From positions 1,116,001 to 1,180,000 of the forward strand of contig JAHRBC010000002.1 in assembly GCA_022702545.1 (NCBI GenBank): a stretch of DNA of 64,000 bases, read 5' to 3'. This document shows positions 8,149 to 21,000 of the stretch, one piece after another. The DNA is from Phycomyces nitens (lineage: Eukaryota > Mucoromycota > Mucoromycetes > Mucorales > Phycomycetaceae). The translations under genes were made by a program, and so were the position numbers. Under the pieces are notes generated by a model. That model was not told the DNA's origin, did not search any database, and saw only the letters and a list, made by a program, of their open reading frames with translations. Numbering within the stretch: position 1 is the first letter of the stretch; the number at the start of each line of letters is the position of its first letter.

Positions 8149-11100
8149 GTGAGCTTTCTATAGGATTATGGAACGCCAATGGGCTTCAACCCCGTGCCAT
8201 AAACGACGTGCTCAACCACTGTCAGTCCCTCCATATGCTCTTCATCACAGAAACATGGCTCCTGTCACCTGCGCGTATTCTCACATCATGGTCCCAATTT
8301 CATTTGTACGGACCCCCTGTTGCTGGGACATACCGTGGGTCAATGGGAGTTTCATTGTTAGTCTCCCCTTCCTGTCCTTACACCGTCACCCAAATCCCTA
8401 TGCCCAACAACTATGCCCTCGCCGTCAAGATTGGCACCCTTCGATTGGTTTGTGTTTACCTCCCCCCCTCTATGTCCACTGCCGATGCCCTTTCTGTTCT
8501 CTCTGACATTCCTTTGACTGAAGACACCCTCCTTTGTGGGGACTTCAATGCCCGTTTGGGTTCCATCACTGGAGATTATGCCACAAATTCTCGCGGCCTA
8601 GCACTTAGTGCATGGCTAGAAGAAAGATCCCTCACTGTCCTTAATGGCTCACTCTCTCCTTGCACCCCCACCTACATTTCCTTTCGCCGTGAAGTCGAAA
8701 TTAGCAGTATCATTGACCTATTCATCACCAACACCAATTTCGCCAATCCCTCTCTCCACATTCAAACCGAACTCTCCCTAGGCTCTGACCACCGACTTCT
8801 TTCACTTTCCTTCACCTATGACCTTGACCCTTCCCCTCCATCTCCACCCCCTCTCCGCCGACTCTGGAACCTCTCACGCCTCAAGGAACCAGACGTCCTT
8901 CAACTCTACACCGATTCCCTCATCCTCAACGCCACACCCCTCCTCAACACCTTGCAAGACATTGTACAAAACCCGCCCTCCTCTCCTCCCCCCATTGATG
9001 CCCTTACTAACGATTTCAACACACTCATTTATGATTCTCTTAGTAGTTCAATAGGTACCCGCCCTCACCGCCCATCCAAATGGAAGAAATTCTGGACCCC
9101 TGCCCTTCAAGCGGCAGCCGACCATCGTGATGGTTGTTACAAGCAATGGCGTCGTGCTTGTGGCATTGACAAGATCAATTGGTGGAGCCGGCACCAACAT
9201 GCACATCAGGAGTTCCGTCAACAAGTCCAGACAGCAAAACGTCAATCCTGGCACGCCTTCTGTAGGTCTCTGGAACGTGACTTTGCCAAGGCCACTTCCA
9301 AGATCAAACAGATCAAAAGGCGTCGACAACCCAAACATGTCTTCCAACATGACGATGGCCCAGCTGCTGCAGCAACCATCATGTGCAACCACCTTGCTTC
9401 GGTGTATAGTGGCCACATCCTTCCTTCCTCCCGCCCTCCTCCTCCTCCATCAACCTCTCCTCACCTGCCTTTCGCCGCTGTTGACTCCCCATTTGATTCG
9501 TCAGTGGTGGAAGAATACATGCGATTTATGCCTAGCCGCAAGGCGCCGGGTCCTGACCATATCCGTGCAGAAATGCTTAAGCCCGTTCGGTCCAAACTCT
9601 CTCCTCTCCTTGCCCTGCTCTTCACTCTGTGTTGGCAGTGGTCTTATGTCCCCTCTCTCTGGCGCCAAGCCCAAGTTTTCCCAATCTTCAAGAAGGGTAA
9701 CCCAAACGACGCTGCCAATTATCGGCCAATCTCTCTCACTTCTGTTCTTCGGAAATTACTTGAGATGTGTATTGCGCCTGATCTCACCAAGTTCTCTCCT
9801 CCCTTGGACGTAGCACAAGGTGGATTTCGCCCCGACGTGGAGCACTGGACCAGGCCCTCTGCTTGCATGACCTTGTCAAAGCCCACTACCGCCGCCACAA
9901 CCGCTACCCTGTAGTCGCCTTCCTTGACATCAAGGCAGCTTATGACACCGTAGACCGACGTGTCATTTGGGATGCTCTTGTCCGCCGTCAAACTCCCCCT
10001 GCCCTCGTTGGCCTCCTTGTCAACATGTTTGACGAAGTCTCCATCTCTGTCCTTCTTGGCAACTTCTCCTCCCATTCCTTCTCTCCTTCCACAGGTGTAC
10101 TGCAAGGCTCAGTCCTCAGTCCCCACTTATACTCTATCTACATCAACTCCCTGCCGCCTCTCCTTCGCACAGTTGCTCTGTCTACATCCGCCGCCCATGT
10201 CCCATCGTCCTCTCCCTCCTCGTTGGATTCCTATCGCGCCCTTTTGGATCCTTCAGGTGTGGATGACTTTGGCGATTCCACCTCTCCCACGCCGATTAAC
10301 TCTCTTCTCTTTGCTGACGACGTTGCCATTTTTGGTTCCGTTCCTGACGTTCAGAAAATGTTGGATCTGGCCGCAGCCCACTCTCTGGAACTCGGTTACC
10401 GTTGGAGTCCATCCAAATGTGCATTTGTGTACCAAAACTCCCGCTCCCACTCTCCTCCCTCCCTCTCCCTGTATGGTGAGTTACTCCCTGCAGTGGATGA
10501 GTTTATCTACCTTGGCATGCCGTTCCGGAGTAAGGGAATTCATTCCCCCTCCATTGTAACCCATCGTCGAGCTGGTACCCTTGCTGCCATGGCCACAATG
10601 CACGCCGTTGGTGCCTGCCGTTCTGGTTTCTCTCTGCTCTTGAGCTCTCGGTTATACCGAACGTTCATCCGTCCCAAGTTCGAGTATGGCCTGGCCATTG
10701 CCCCACTCCTAGAAAAGGATTTCAAGGCCTTGGAACTGATACAAGATAAGTGTCTTCGCATGATAGTTGGGGGCATGCCACGTCCTCCACTATTGTGTTG
10801 AAGCACATCTGTAATATACCCAGCATGAGATTCCGCAAGGATATCCTTGTTACCAAGTTCTGCCTTCGGGCCCGTACCCTTCCTTCCCGCTGTCTCCTTT
10901 CTCTCCTCCACCAACACCACCGTTCCCATTCCTCCCTTGTCCCGCTGAGCCACCATCCATTCCTTCTCGATATGCCAGTTTCCCTCAACGTACGTAGCAT
11001 CAACGCCGTACAAAAATACCTTGACTCCCGTCGAGTGTCCCTTTTCGCCACCTTCCTCTCCAACACCACCCAAGTCTTGATCCAAGCATGTCGCCCTGAC

Positions 11101-11472
11101 CTTGGGGTTGACCCAATCCTGTTCCTCCCTGCTTCCCGAGTAGAACGTGGTCGCCTTGTTCGTTGGCGAATGGGTTGGCTACCCGGAAACCCTCGTTCAT
11201 GTGCATGTGAGACAGACCACACCTCTCGCCGTCATCTCGCCATCTGCCCTAGGATCCCATCAGAACTCCTTGCTTCCCTCCCAATCCCTCCCTCTCCTGC
11301 GAATCATCCCATTGATTTTGCCATCTCCTCCCTCCCTTCCTCTTCCTCGGCCCCATGTCCGCCATACTGGGTGCCATTGCTCACCATTCTCTGGCACATC
11401 GATCAATTGTGCAACCCTGATGGGGAGTACTCCCACGAGAAGAACCATGGTGCTTTGTGGCATGCTGCTTAG
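8145..11472 (+). pseudogene. LINE ORF2: endonuclease-reverse transcriptase, two frameshifts
   Basis: The N-terminal 220 residues are an APE-like endonuclease (LWNANGLQ, FITETWL, CGDFNARLG, SLGSDHRL). The reverse transcriptase follows (RKAPGPDHI, NYRPISL, AFLDIKAAYDTVDR, GSVLSPHLYS, catalytic FADDV), then a C-terminal Cys/His cluster (CACETDHTSRRHLAICP). The frame drops by one base twice: near 9832-9840, where the sense continues as GALDQALCLHDLVKAHY, and near 10770-10780, where it continues as ATSSTIVLKHICNIPS. Both are explained by single-base deletions. The three pieces are 8145-9914, about 9836-10801 and about 10770-11472. The order endonuclease-RT-zinc cluster with separate ORF1 fits the L1/I/Tad-like groups. 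Confidence 0.92.
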
Positions 11473-11770
11473 CATTTTTTTTTTTATTTTATTTTATTTT
11501 ATCTTTTTCTAGTTCTTTTCGCACAGGAAAAGTTGTCTGTCTGTTCTCCTATCTCCTCCCTTCCACTGTTACAACTATTTCACAGCTGCGAAGTGGAGAG
11601 TAGGGCTCAGCTTTCATCTTAGTACTGTTAGCTCACTCCATTTTTCTCTACTTTTTTTTGTCTTCCTTGTGCCCAAGAGACTTTTTTGCTTCCCTTCCAG
11701 TAGTTCTCGAGATGCTAAATGGTCTATAGACTGCCAGCACTATATCTCTCAATAAAACATAATCTTTAAC

Positions 11771-11785
11771 CTCGGACAAATCGAC
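11771..11785 (+). repeat. Target-site duplication of LINE (copy of tRNA-Ser nt 1-15)
   Basis: CTCGGACAAATCGAC repeats 7026-7040 exactly. The flanking bases differ on both sides (A/C before, G/C after), so the duplication is 15 bp and no longer. Confidence 0.9.
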
Positions 11786-11792
11786 CTTGATA

Positions 11793-12783
11793 TGTTGACA
11801 CGGTGTGTTGTGGTGTTGTCAGCCTCAGTCGCAACCCGATTTTTGGGCCGTTTTGGGTAGCCAAGGTCACTGACGGTGCAGGTAGTCGTGACGTAGTCCT
11901 CAATTTATTTCATTTGCCGACGGCGGGCGAAGACCTTTGCACCTTTTTCCCTTTGACATTTTTTTTTTTTCTTGTCTCTCAATTTTTCTAATTTTTCCTT
12001 AACAAAACCTTTTCCCCTTTCTTTCGATTTCCACTCACACTAAAATTTAGTGTTGTGTTTTGTTGTACACTTCTTTAACAATTTTGGTAAAGAATCTCTC
12101 GTTAGTCAAGTCTACAAATCTCCCAACAATTTTCTCATTTATTTAGTTTTATTATTATTTTTATTTTTATTGATTCTATTCTATCCAATCTTCTGTCAAC
12201 TCTTCCGTATGTTATTTTATGATTTCATACAACATCTTTCTATTATTTTATCGTATATTATTTTATCCAACAATTAGTATAAATATCTCAAAATCAAACA
12301 CTCAATAAACAAGGTCGAATTCTGATACAAGTTTCTTCTCTGACAAAGTTGTCTGAATCCTTATTCTTTCTTGTGAATTTCTTCCATTATATTTTGTTTC
12401 TTACCAAGTCTTCGTGGAAGATTGGTTGTTCTTTATATTTTTATTTGTACTAGTCAAGTCTTCTTGGAAGATTGACTACCCCCTTTTTTTTATTCTCATT
12501 TGTATCCCTGTGCTGTATTTCGTTATTGATTCACCTGTGGTGAAGTTAATATCATATATTTGTATCCATCCTATTTGTATCCCCTTTTGCTCTCACTTTT
12601 GTGAAAGCATTTCTTATTCCTGTCCTTGTAGTCACTTTGGTAACAAAGCGACTATCTTATTTACACCCGTTTCCTCCTTTTCGAACCTATTCTTCCTCCA
12701 TTCTGGATTTCGATCCATATTACTACCCGTACCTTTCTTTTCTCGTCCACCTCCTACACACAACAAAGTACCACACGCGTCAA
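11793..12783 (+). repeat. LTR-like segment 1
   Basis: Starts TGTTGACACGGTG and ends GCGTCAA, so its ends form a short inverted repeat (TTGAC/GTCAA). It contains a promoter-like block (tataaatatc near 12281) followed by AATAAA (12303-12308), the layout of an LTR. An internal 50-bp duplication (caagtcttcNtggaagatt) is at 12405-12480. It shares its start and the gtgacgtag motif with segment 2 immediately downstream. No coding capacity is seen. Confidence 0.4.
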
Positions 12784-13025
12784 TGTTGACACGGGTGTTG
12801 TAGGGTTTCCAGCTTTGCCCACTTCTCTCCATTTCACATGACTTTTCCAAGGCCTTCCCTGCTAGAAAGTGTGACGTAGCATCCTGATCAACTTGGCAAC
12901 ATCACCTTTCTCCATTTGCAAGTCACCTTATTTCTCGTATCTCCCTTTTCTCTGCACTTCTTTGATTTTCCATATTTGTCACCCTCGCTCTCATTTCAAA
13001 CCCCTCCCACTACGGCGAGAGGAGT

Positions 13026-13322
13026 GGGAACAGCTACCGAAACGGTAACATAACTGCCGTTTTTTCTGATTTTAGACTGCTTTTTCTCCGCAGATTGTGG
13101 TTGAAAGGTAATGTCATCGATCCCGATTCATAAAAGTCGCATGGAATCTCTTTTCCTCTGGCAATGAGGTAGTTGTAGTACCATAGAAAGGGCTTGTAAA
13201 ATTTTAGGTAACGTTGTTTATCGAAATGAGCATTTTATTTGGTGTTGAAGATGTTGCGCATTCTTGAGAAAAATAATTTTTGTCCTGTGTGAACGAAACG
13301 GTAACATAACTACCGTTTTTTG
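13026..13322 (-). repeat. Left subterminal inverted copies of the CACTA motif
   Basis: gctaccgaaacggtaacataactgccg near 13034 and the related gaaacggtaacataactacc near 13295 are reverse-complement relatives of the motif arrayed at 16369-17066. They probably form transposase-binding sites at this end. Confidence 0.65.
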
Positions 13323-16300
13323 AAACCGAATTTTTGTTTTTGACATTATTAGCTGCTTTATTTTATTTGGTGTCCGTATAATAATATAAAGAAGTATAGA
13401 GAGGGCATTATAAAGAATGAATTATAGAATAGAGAGGCTACTCATGGTGACGCGTCAATTATTCTTGAATATGTAGTACAGTGCAATAAAATAGAATTAT
13501 TTCCGTCTGGTAGGTATTGATTGAGTCGTTGATGTTGGACGTCATCTACATTAACAACTGCAAATGTCGGTTGTAGTATATAGCCCGTTGTACAAAGTAC
13601 GGGCTGCTACTTTATTTCTGCTACATACAAGTCATCGTTTGCAATGCCGTGCTCCTTCATGAGTTTTTTCTAAAGTAACAAAGTATTGACTAGAGTCTTA
13701 ATCTCTATACTAAAAGTAGAGATGAACAATAGTAATGAGCTGGTTTTCATTAGTTATATTGTGATTACTAGGTAAGCATGTACAAATAGCAAGTGATTCT
13801 TACTTTGTGTTTTTACTAATACTATATTTATTTTCTACAAGGACAAGGGGGTGTTGGGTGGTGATTGTTGGTGCTAATCTTGCCGATTGGGTATTTAAAT
13901 GAAGAATGCAAAGTTGAATCCGTCCAATGATGGACATTAACAATGACAGTGGAAAAATCAACCTCCATAGCATTCAAATCAGTATGTCACAGGTAATAAC
14001 TAAACAGAACTTCATTTATACTATTCTTATGCCATGTATAACATTAATATTTAAATAGAAAAATTGACTGAAAAGCTTACACAGTTGGTCACCACTTCTC
14101 CCATTGAAAATATCCCAAAAACGAGCTTTAGTATATGTATGTGGTTACAAAAGTTTAATATTATGATACATACTCATTGCTATATTGATATAGCCGCGAA
14201 TTTCAAAGTATCTAATGAGCTTATCCAGTTTACTTATAATTCTCTCTATGAATTGAGTGGAACAGCTTTGTAATGGGCCTCGGCGATTTATTATATGAAA
14301 AAAGGTGTGTCAGGTAATTTTGAATAGTTTATAAGAGACCGAGATATAGTCTTGCTATAAACTTGTTGGGAAAGTAAGTTGCGCAGATTCTTAAAGTGTA
14401 TCTTATGGAAAAGGTAATAATCGATTGTAACAACAATAAAATACTATACTATGATTTAACTTGTGTTTTTATTTTATCTGGCAACGCAAAAGTTATATTA
14501 AGATACAAGGGCCATTCCTTTGTTCACAATGTAAAGGATATGGTTATTATCCATGCTTGGCAAGTATCGGACAGCAAGCTATTTTATTAATATTTTTACC
14601 AAAAACCTTTGCAGTCAAATGAAGATTGATCAACCCAAAGGGACATTCAAAAGTCAATAGTTTGTTAAAGTGTTTGGTTTGTATATATTTTTCATTTATT
14701 ATAAATGGATATTTGGTATAAAAAGGGATCTATTGGACAAATACCTTGATTAGCTTGGTAAGTTAGCAATTGATACAGGTGGTGGTCTCAAAGAAAAGAG
14801 TAAACTTCATTTACATAATATGCTTTATCATTAAGATCAAAAAATACGGCACAAGAGAACCCTAGAGAATAACCTTTGTTTTTGTTAATATTTTTCTCAA
14901 ACCATCCTTTGACTATGAATCGCGGCATCAACTAAAAGCATGGTCTTATATTATCAAACACTATTTAATTGACGAGAACACTATCCTATGGCCATAAAAT
15001 AATATAATGGTCTATCTCAGAATCAATATAAATATTATAGAATGCTGTGCACCAAAAGACTTGGAAAAGGCTTTACAATCAATAACCAAGCTCATAAATA
15101 AATAATAGAGAATAATAAAGTAAGTTGACTCTTTAATATATGTTTTGAATACACATTATAGTTAATACAATATTATTTATCACAATATAGCAGCAAAGTG
15201 CAAGTCGTTCTTTTCTTTTTTGAAGATGAGATGTTGCAACTTGGTGATGGCGTCAGAATTAGCAATCATGACAGATGTGCAACGGGTGATTGCTTTGTTG
15301 ATCATCTATTGCTAATCTAATGCCAATATAATATTTCTACTCTTTAATATAGCTCTATACCGCCAAAAACGAGTATTGTGTAAGTGCTAAGCAATAAAAC
15401 AAGGGTTTAAGATTGTTCTTTTAGGCAACTCTTATTGGCCCCGTTGCATTTTTAGCATATGCTTAGTGTGCTTTCTTTTTTCTTTTTCTTTTTGCTTCTC
15501 TTGTCTTGTCTTTGCAATGACTCTTTGAATTAAAACCAAATGAGCCTCCTTCATGTAAGATCGGCACGGTTATAAACACCTGATTGACATCCCGATTGAA
15601 CCATCTTTAGCTCGATTACCTTTGATTTAGGAATGAAATGCAGCTCGCTCTTTTTTCCCCCAGAAACAAAAGAGCGAAAACTTTTACGGCTATATTACAA
15701 TACGGTTTGTCCTTTTTACACTTGGCAATCTCTGTAAGATATACACTTTTCTTTTCTAATGAGCTGATTACTCTGTTTGCTACAATGAGATTCGAATCAG
15801 TTTTGAATCATATGATTTGAATATGCCAAAGTTGATTTTCTATGGTAAGACGATTGTCTAATAATTATATTATTCTTCAACTAATTTTTCAGTACATATT
15901 CTATTGACCTCCTATTACATATAGTGTTTATTTCTGGAGATCCCTTTCAGTATAATCATTCAAAACAAGAGGCATGGTATAGTAATTGACAAGCATAATA
16001 TATACTTGTAAGCAATACAAAATAATGTACTAGGTTTATATGATCGCTTCTTTTTCTAACCACAATGAATTTTTAGCAATTGATGAATGCTAAGGATCAT
16101 CTAATGTATATCAACGTAGTATTATTATGCGTGTATAGCTTATAACAAAGGTTTGTACTATATATGTTTTATAATATTAAATAGCATTAGTTTTAAGTAT
16201 TTTTCTATAATAATTGTGCGCAAAATACGGTATGAATTAAATCAAGACATTCTATAATAAAGAATAAACCATTCTTTCAAAAGAATGGTCGTAAAAGAAT

Positions 16301-16368
16301 AGCAGAACCCATTATCAAATAGAGTACTATAAAAGAGAGGTTATAGTGTATAACGGAAGCATTTTTGG

Positions 16369-17066
16369 TTGGATAAAAAAACGGTAGTTATGTTACCAAA
16401 ACGGTAGTTATCTGCCGTTTTTTTATTAGCAAAAAACGGTAGCTACTACCAAACTCGCCTTACACAGGGTCATATCCACCGTTTTGCCCCACCAAACAAA
16501 CGGTAGCAATGTTACCAAAACGGCAGATATCTACCGTATTTTTAGTGAAGAAAAACAGTAGTTATGTTACCAAAACGGTAGTTATCTGCCGATTTTTTAT
16601 TAGCAAAAAACGGTAGCTACTACCAAACTCGCCTTACACAGGGTCATATCCACCGTTTTGCCCCACCAAACAAACGGTAGCAATGTTACCAAAACGGCAG
16701 ATATCTACCGTATTTTTAGTGAAGAAAAACAGTAGTTATGTTACCAAAACGGTAGTTATCTGCCGATTTTTTATTAGCAAAAAACGGTAGCTACTACCAA
16801 ACTCGCCTTACACAGGGTCATATCCACCGTTTTGCCCCACCAAACAAACGGTAGCAATGTTACCAAAACGGCAGATAACTACCGTTTTTTTAGTGAAGAA
16901 AAACGGTAGTTATGTGACCAAAACGGTAGTTATCTGCCGATTTTCGCCACTATAAAAATGGTAGCTACTACCAAATTCGCCTTACACAGGGTCATATCCA
17001 CCGTTTTGCCCCACCAAAAAAACGGTAGTTATGTGACCAAAACGGTAGATAACTGCCGATTTCTTA
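16369..17066 (+). repeat. 174-bp tandem repeat at CACTA right end
   Basis: The landmark tgttaccaaaacggtag occurs at 16391, 16565, 16739 and (as tgtgacc) 16913 with an exact 174-bp spacing, plus a shorter last step of 119 bp to 17032. Each unit contains several acggtag/ctaccgt inverted pairs and the block ctcgccttacacagggtc. About 3.7 units, the last more diverged. Confidence 0.9.
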
Positions 17067-18028
17067 GCCGTAGTGTCCTATCCATTTCCATATTTATCCA
17101 TTGTACACTATTTTTGTCATCTATCTTCCTTTCCCTTCTCCCCACGTTGCTGTCTGTGCGCACTTATCTTTCTCTTCATGTTATCTACCTCTTTACACCC
17201 TCTCACACATCGGCACTTCATTTTATTCATACCCCTTCATATCTCTGTCCCTTCTCTCACACTGCTCACTTTATCATATTATTGTTATCCATATCTTCAT
17301 ACTTCATATTTACATTGTCTTCGCACATTTTCATATCTCATTTTGTCTTATCATATTTGTCCTCCATTTTTATACTATCACCTTCACTGTATATCCCATT
17401 TTCTCATACTATCATATCTTATTTTGTCTTATCATCTCATACCCCTCCCCCCAAAGTCATTATTATCCTTATCCATTATCTCATATACTGTTCTATTTTT
17501 CATTCACACACCCAATTCCTATATTTTATTATTAATCAATTCATCATTCATCACTAAGTAACATTTTACGAAGTCTATATAAGAGACCAAAATTTCAATC
17601 AATAAACATCATCAGTTACCTCTCTCTTAATTTCCGTCCCTGAACTAGTGAATTGTCTTGTATAGAAATTCCTAGTCATACCTGTGCCAAGATTGATTTT
17701 TCTTTTCATCCAATTCCCTTTTCCGTCCAAATCTGTATCTTCCCAGTACCTTGCTGTCAACTTTAGTAATTGTCCTGAGTGAAATTATCTAGTTCCCACT
17801 GCAAAAACAGTGTTAAATCAATGATTAATTGTGGGGTGTTATTATCAATAACAGTATATGAAAAATTGCAACTCAGGGAAAATCCTTTGGTTAGTATCAT
17901 TGACAGATATAAGCATGTCTTATTGGTTAGATAGATTACGGAGTACCTGAAAGTAATAATAAAACTATAAAGGAACTGACAATAAACTACTGCTATTATA
18001 TATTCTCTTTTGATATAAACCCAAAAAA

Positions 18029-21000
18029 ATGTTTGCCATTCCAAATGCTAATGAAGTTGAATGCCGATGCTCGAAATGCATTTGCAATCCTGCTGGCTAC
18101 ATGATCACTGCCAAAAGAACTGCCAAGCGTCATGCTCAGAGTGACAAAGACAGAGAATTGGATAGAAATATCAATCGTAAATAAAATGACAATTATATAG
18201 TGTGGGCTATAATATTAATAATATTTTAAATAGTCTTGCCTGTCCAACAAAGCAGTGTTGATGTGGACATGGAAGCAATTCAATTTGAAGAGGACATTGA
18301 ATGTACATAGTATTTTATTTTTTATACTCAATTTACACTTTACTTATGCTCGGTTTTAATAGATGACAGTTACTCTAATGATGTACCATCATCCATGGAA
18401 TATCCCGATGGGTTCTTACCTCTTTTGGCCGAAGATTTTCTTTTTGGAACAGATGAGCTCATTGAAGAATATTCATCTGAGCATGAATCGTCTGATGAAG
18501 ATGCTGAGGAAGAAGAGGCCGAGCAGAGTGAAGGTCAGCAATAAACAAAAATGTTGATAGTACCTTTGAATAAAGAAAGATATTAATATTTAATTATCAT
18601 TAATACTCACAGAGAGTTCAGCCAATCTTCCTGAAGATCCATGGCATAGATTGATAGCCATCTTCCTTGTCATGTTCATTTCTTCCTTTGTTGTTGATGA
18701 GGGTGCCGTGATATTGATCTCTTTCATTAATGCAATCCTTGAGCACTATGGGGAAAGCTTCAGACTCCCAACGAGTATTCCCGGTTTAAAGAAGATGACT
18801 GGATACAGTGCTATGACAAGTGGTGTGTCAACATTTGTTGCATGCAGTGATTGTCACACTCTGTATAAAAGCAATAGTGAAGTACCTACTTGTTGTACTG
18901 GAAAGAAACTTGGCCGCCAGAACGAATGTGGAAACAGTCTGTTTAAGTCTGGAATTAGTAATGGATTGACTGCAAAGCGCACTTTTGTCTACAACTCGTT
19001 GAAAACAGCCTTGGCAAAGCTTTTCAAGCGACCCAATTTCGAAACTGCCATCAACATGTGGAATCGTGGTCCAAAGGTTCCTGGCACCATGTTTGATGTT
19101 TACGATGGAAAGATGTGGAAGGAGTTTGTGGATGAGGATGGCATGCAGTTTGTTGCCAGAGAGAGATCGTTGTTGTTGACTCTTAACATCGATTGGTTCC
19201 AGCCTTTCGATGGGGTAACTTATTCTTGTGGTGCGATATATCTTACCATCAACAATTTGCTAAGAGACGAGCGCAATAAGATGGAAAACGTGATTCTCGT
19301 TGGGCTCATGCCAGGTCCCAAAGAAGCAAGCACAGCCGAAATCAACAACTACCTGCGCCCCCTTGTTAATGAGCTCGAGGAGCTGTACACTGGTATCAGT
19401 ATTGATACATACAGTCGTTCTGGTGCTTTGGTTCGTGCTGCTCTCCTGATGGTTGCATGCGACATACCTGCTGCAAGAAAGACCTGTGGCTTCACTTCCC
19501 ACAACAGCAGAAATGCATGTCATAAGTGCAATCGTCACTTTTTCCGTTTTGAAGGGACTTCGATCGTTGACTATTCTGGGTTCAACTCTTCAGAGTGGGT
19601 TGGCCGTACAAAAGAGGAGAACCGCCGGCATGCCACCATGTGGAAAAATGCAAGAACTTTGGTGGAGAGAAAGCAGCTGGAAGTTGAGAATGGAGTGCGG
19701 TGGTCTGAGCTTCACAGACTTGCCTATTTTGAACCAGTCAGGGCAACAATTGTGGACCCAATGCACAATCTTTTCCTTGGAACGGCCAAGCGCATGATGG
19801 AAAAGTGGATCCTGTGTGGTCATCTCGATGACAATGATCTTTGTGAGATGCAGGTTGAGGCAAACACTATTACATTGCCTTCAGAATACGCCAGCCTCAC
19901 CACCAAAATTGCAAAGGGATTTCCATTCATGAAGGCAGATGAATGGAAATCATGGTGCTTAATTTACTCGCCTGTTGTATTGAAGGGACGGCTAGAAGAT
20001 GATCTGTTCGCCAACTGGATCGAGTTTGTTGATGCCTGCCGGTTATTGACAAAACCAACAATAACTGAAGAAGAGATTGAGCTTGCTCATGGTAGTCTGG
20101 AGAGATTCTGCGGTGGTTGTGAAGAATTGTACGAGCATGACGTCCTGTCTCCAAACATGCACCTTCACCTCCATTTAAAAGAGACAATTAACGATTTCGG
20201 GCCCATTTATGGATATTGGCTGTTCAGCTTTGAACGATACAATGGACTTGTCAAAGGCTTCAACACCAATCGTAAAGCTGGTTTTGAAAAGACATACATG
20301 AATAAGTTCGTTCAAAGTGGTTCCAAAGGCGACTTTTACCAAGCTCATCTTGCCACCATCACCAGCCCAAGTCATCTTGATCTGTTTAACAGACTGTCTC
20401 CCGCCACTGTGTTTGTGCCTCAGCAAAATAGGCTGTCAATCTTCTCTCTCCCTGCCTTTTTGGAATCAGCAATGAATCCAACAAAGCAAACGTTTGGCAA
20501 TGAGCCCCTTCCGCCATCTGCCTTGCCATTGGTTTTGAAAGCACCAACAACGATGAGAAAACTTGAGTATGACTGCCTGCTGAAGTACTACAAGATGGAG
20601 TATGCCGATGACGATCTTTGCAGTGCAAAAAACATGATTAGAAATGCACACTTTGTCAATGACAGGATCCAGAAGTTTACCTTGATAAATCTTCTTGGAC
20701 AAGTCTATAAAGGCAGTGAGGGGGCAAACGGAAGAGGTTCATACATCCAGGCAATGTATATTGAGAAAAATGGTGATTCTGGGGAGATATATGCTGGTCG
20801 TATTAAATATCTTTTCGTCCACAATTTTTCGCCAACCCCTACTCCTGCCAACTTTCTTGCACGCCTTAATCCCCAGCATGTTTTTGCTTTTGTTGAGTGG
20901 TATGAAATCCCTTACCATCAACCAAGAATCAACCAGGGTATTGAGCTGTATAAGCCGACTTTCCAAAAGTATAACTACGATAACATTTTGCCTGTTCATC

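Larger units (their letters stand above)
7041..11770 (+). mobile_element. Full-length APE-type LINE inserted at the tRNA-Ser 5' end
   Basis: A 4,730-bp non-LTR retrotransposon with a 226-bp 5' UTR, ORF1, ORF2 and a 298-bp 3' UTR that ends in aataaaacataatctttaac with no long poly(A). It is flanked by a perfect 15-bp duplication CTCGGACAAATCGAC (7026-7040 and 11771-11785), which is exactly tRNA-Ser nucleotides 1-15 read on the opposite strand. The left edge therefore coincides with the tRNA 5' terminus. ORF2 has two 1-bp deletions, so this copy is no longer autonomous. Confidence 0.88.
13008..17075. mobile_element. Non-autonomous CACTA (EnSpm) element
   Basis: The 4,068-bp element starts CACTACGGCGA and ends TTAGCCGTAGTG, giving short CACTACGGC terminal inverted repeats. 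It is flanked by a 3-bp duplication TCC (13005-13007 and 17076-17078), as expected for CACTA transposons. Subterminal motifs of the type acggtagttatgttacc are tandemly repeated at the right end and inverted at the left end, again typical of the family. The interior (about 13330-16360) is AT-rich and has no ORF above about 70 codons, so no transposase is encoded. The intact tnp2-type gene just downstream could act on it, which is inference. Confidence 0.85.
12784..17762 (+). repeat. LTR-like segment 2, interrupted by a CACTA element
   Basis: Starts TGTTGACACGGGTG directly after segment 1 and, without the CACTA insertion at 13008-17075, continues from 17079 through a T/C-rich stretch to a TATA (ctatataagag, 17575) and AATAAA (17601) and ends near gctgtcaac (17762). 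The net length is about 0.9 kb, like segment 1. The two are well diverged, so the pair is old. The overlapping frames across 17073-17561 are low-complexity, not genes. The 266 bp from 17763 to the CACTA gene at 18029 hold nothing I can name. Confidence 0.4.

Noticed and set aside
16958..17561. Overlapping Ser/Phe/Tyr-rich frames of 144-199 aa
   Set aside because: Encoded by T/C-rich low-complexity DNA in all three frames; belongs to the LTR-like segment and CACTA end.
17797..17812. cactgcaaaaacagtg as the left end of the autonomous CACTA element
   Set aside because: It is a small palindrome, not CACTA-ended, and no matching end or 3-bp duplication was found on the right side.
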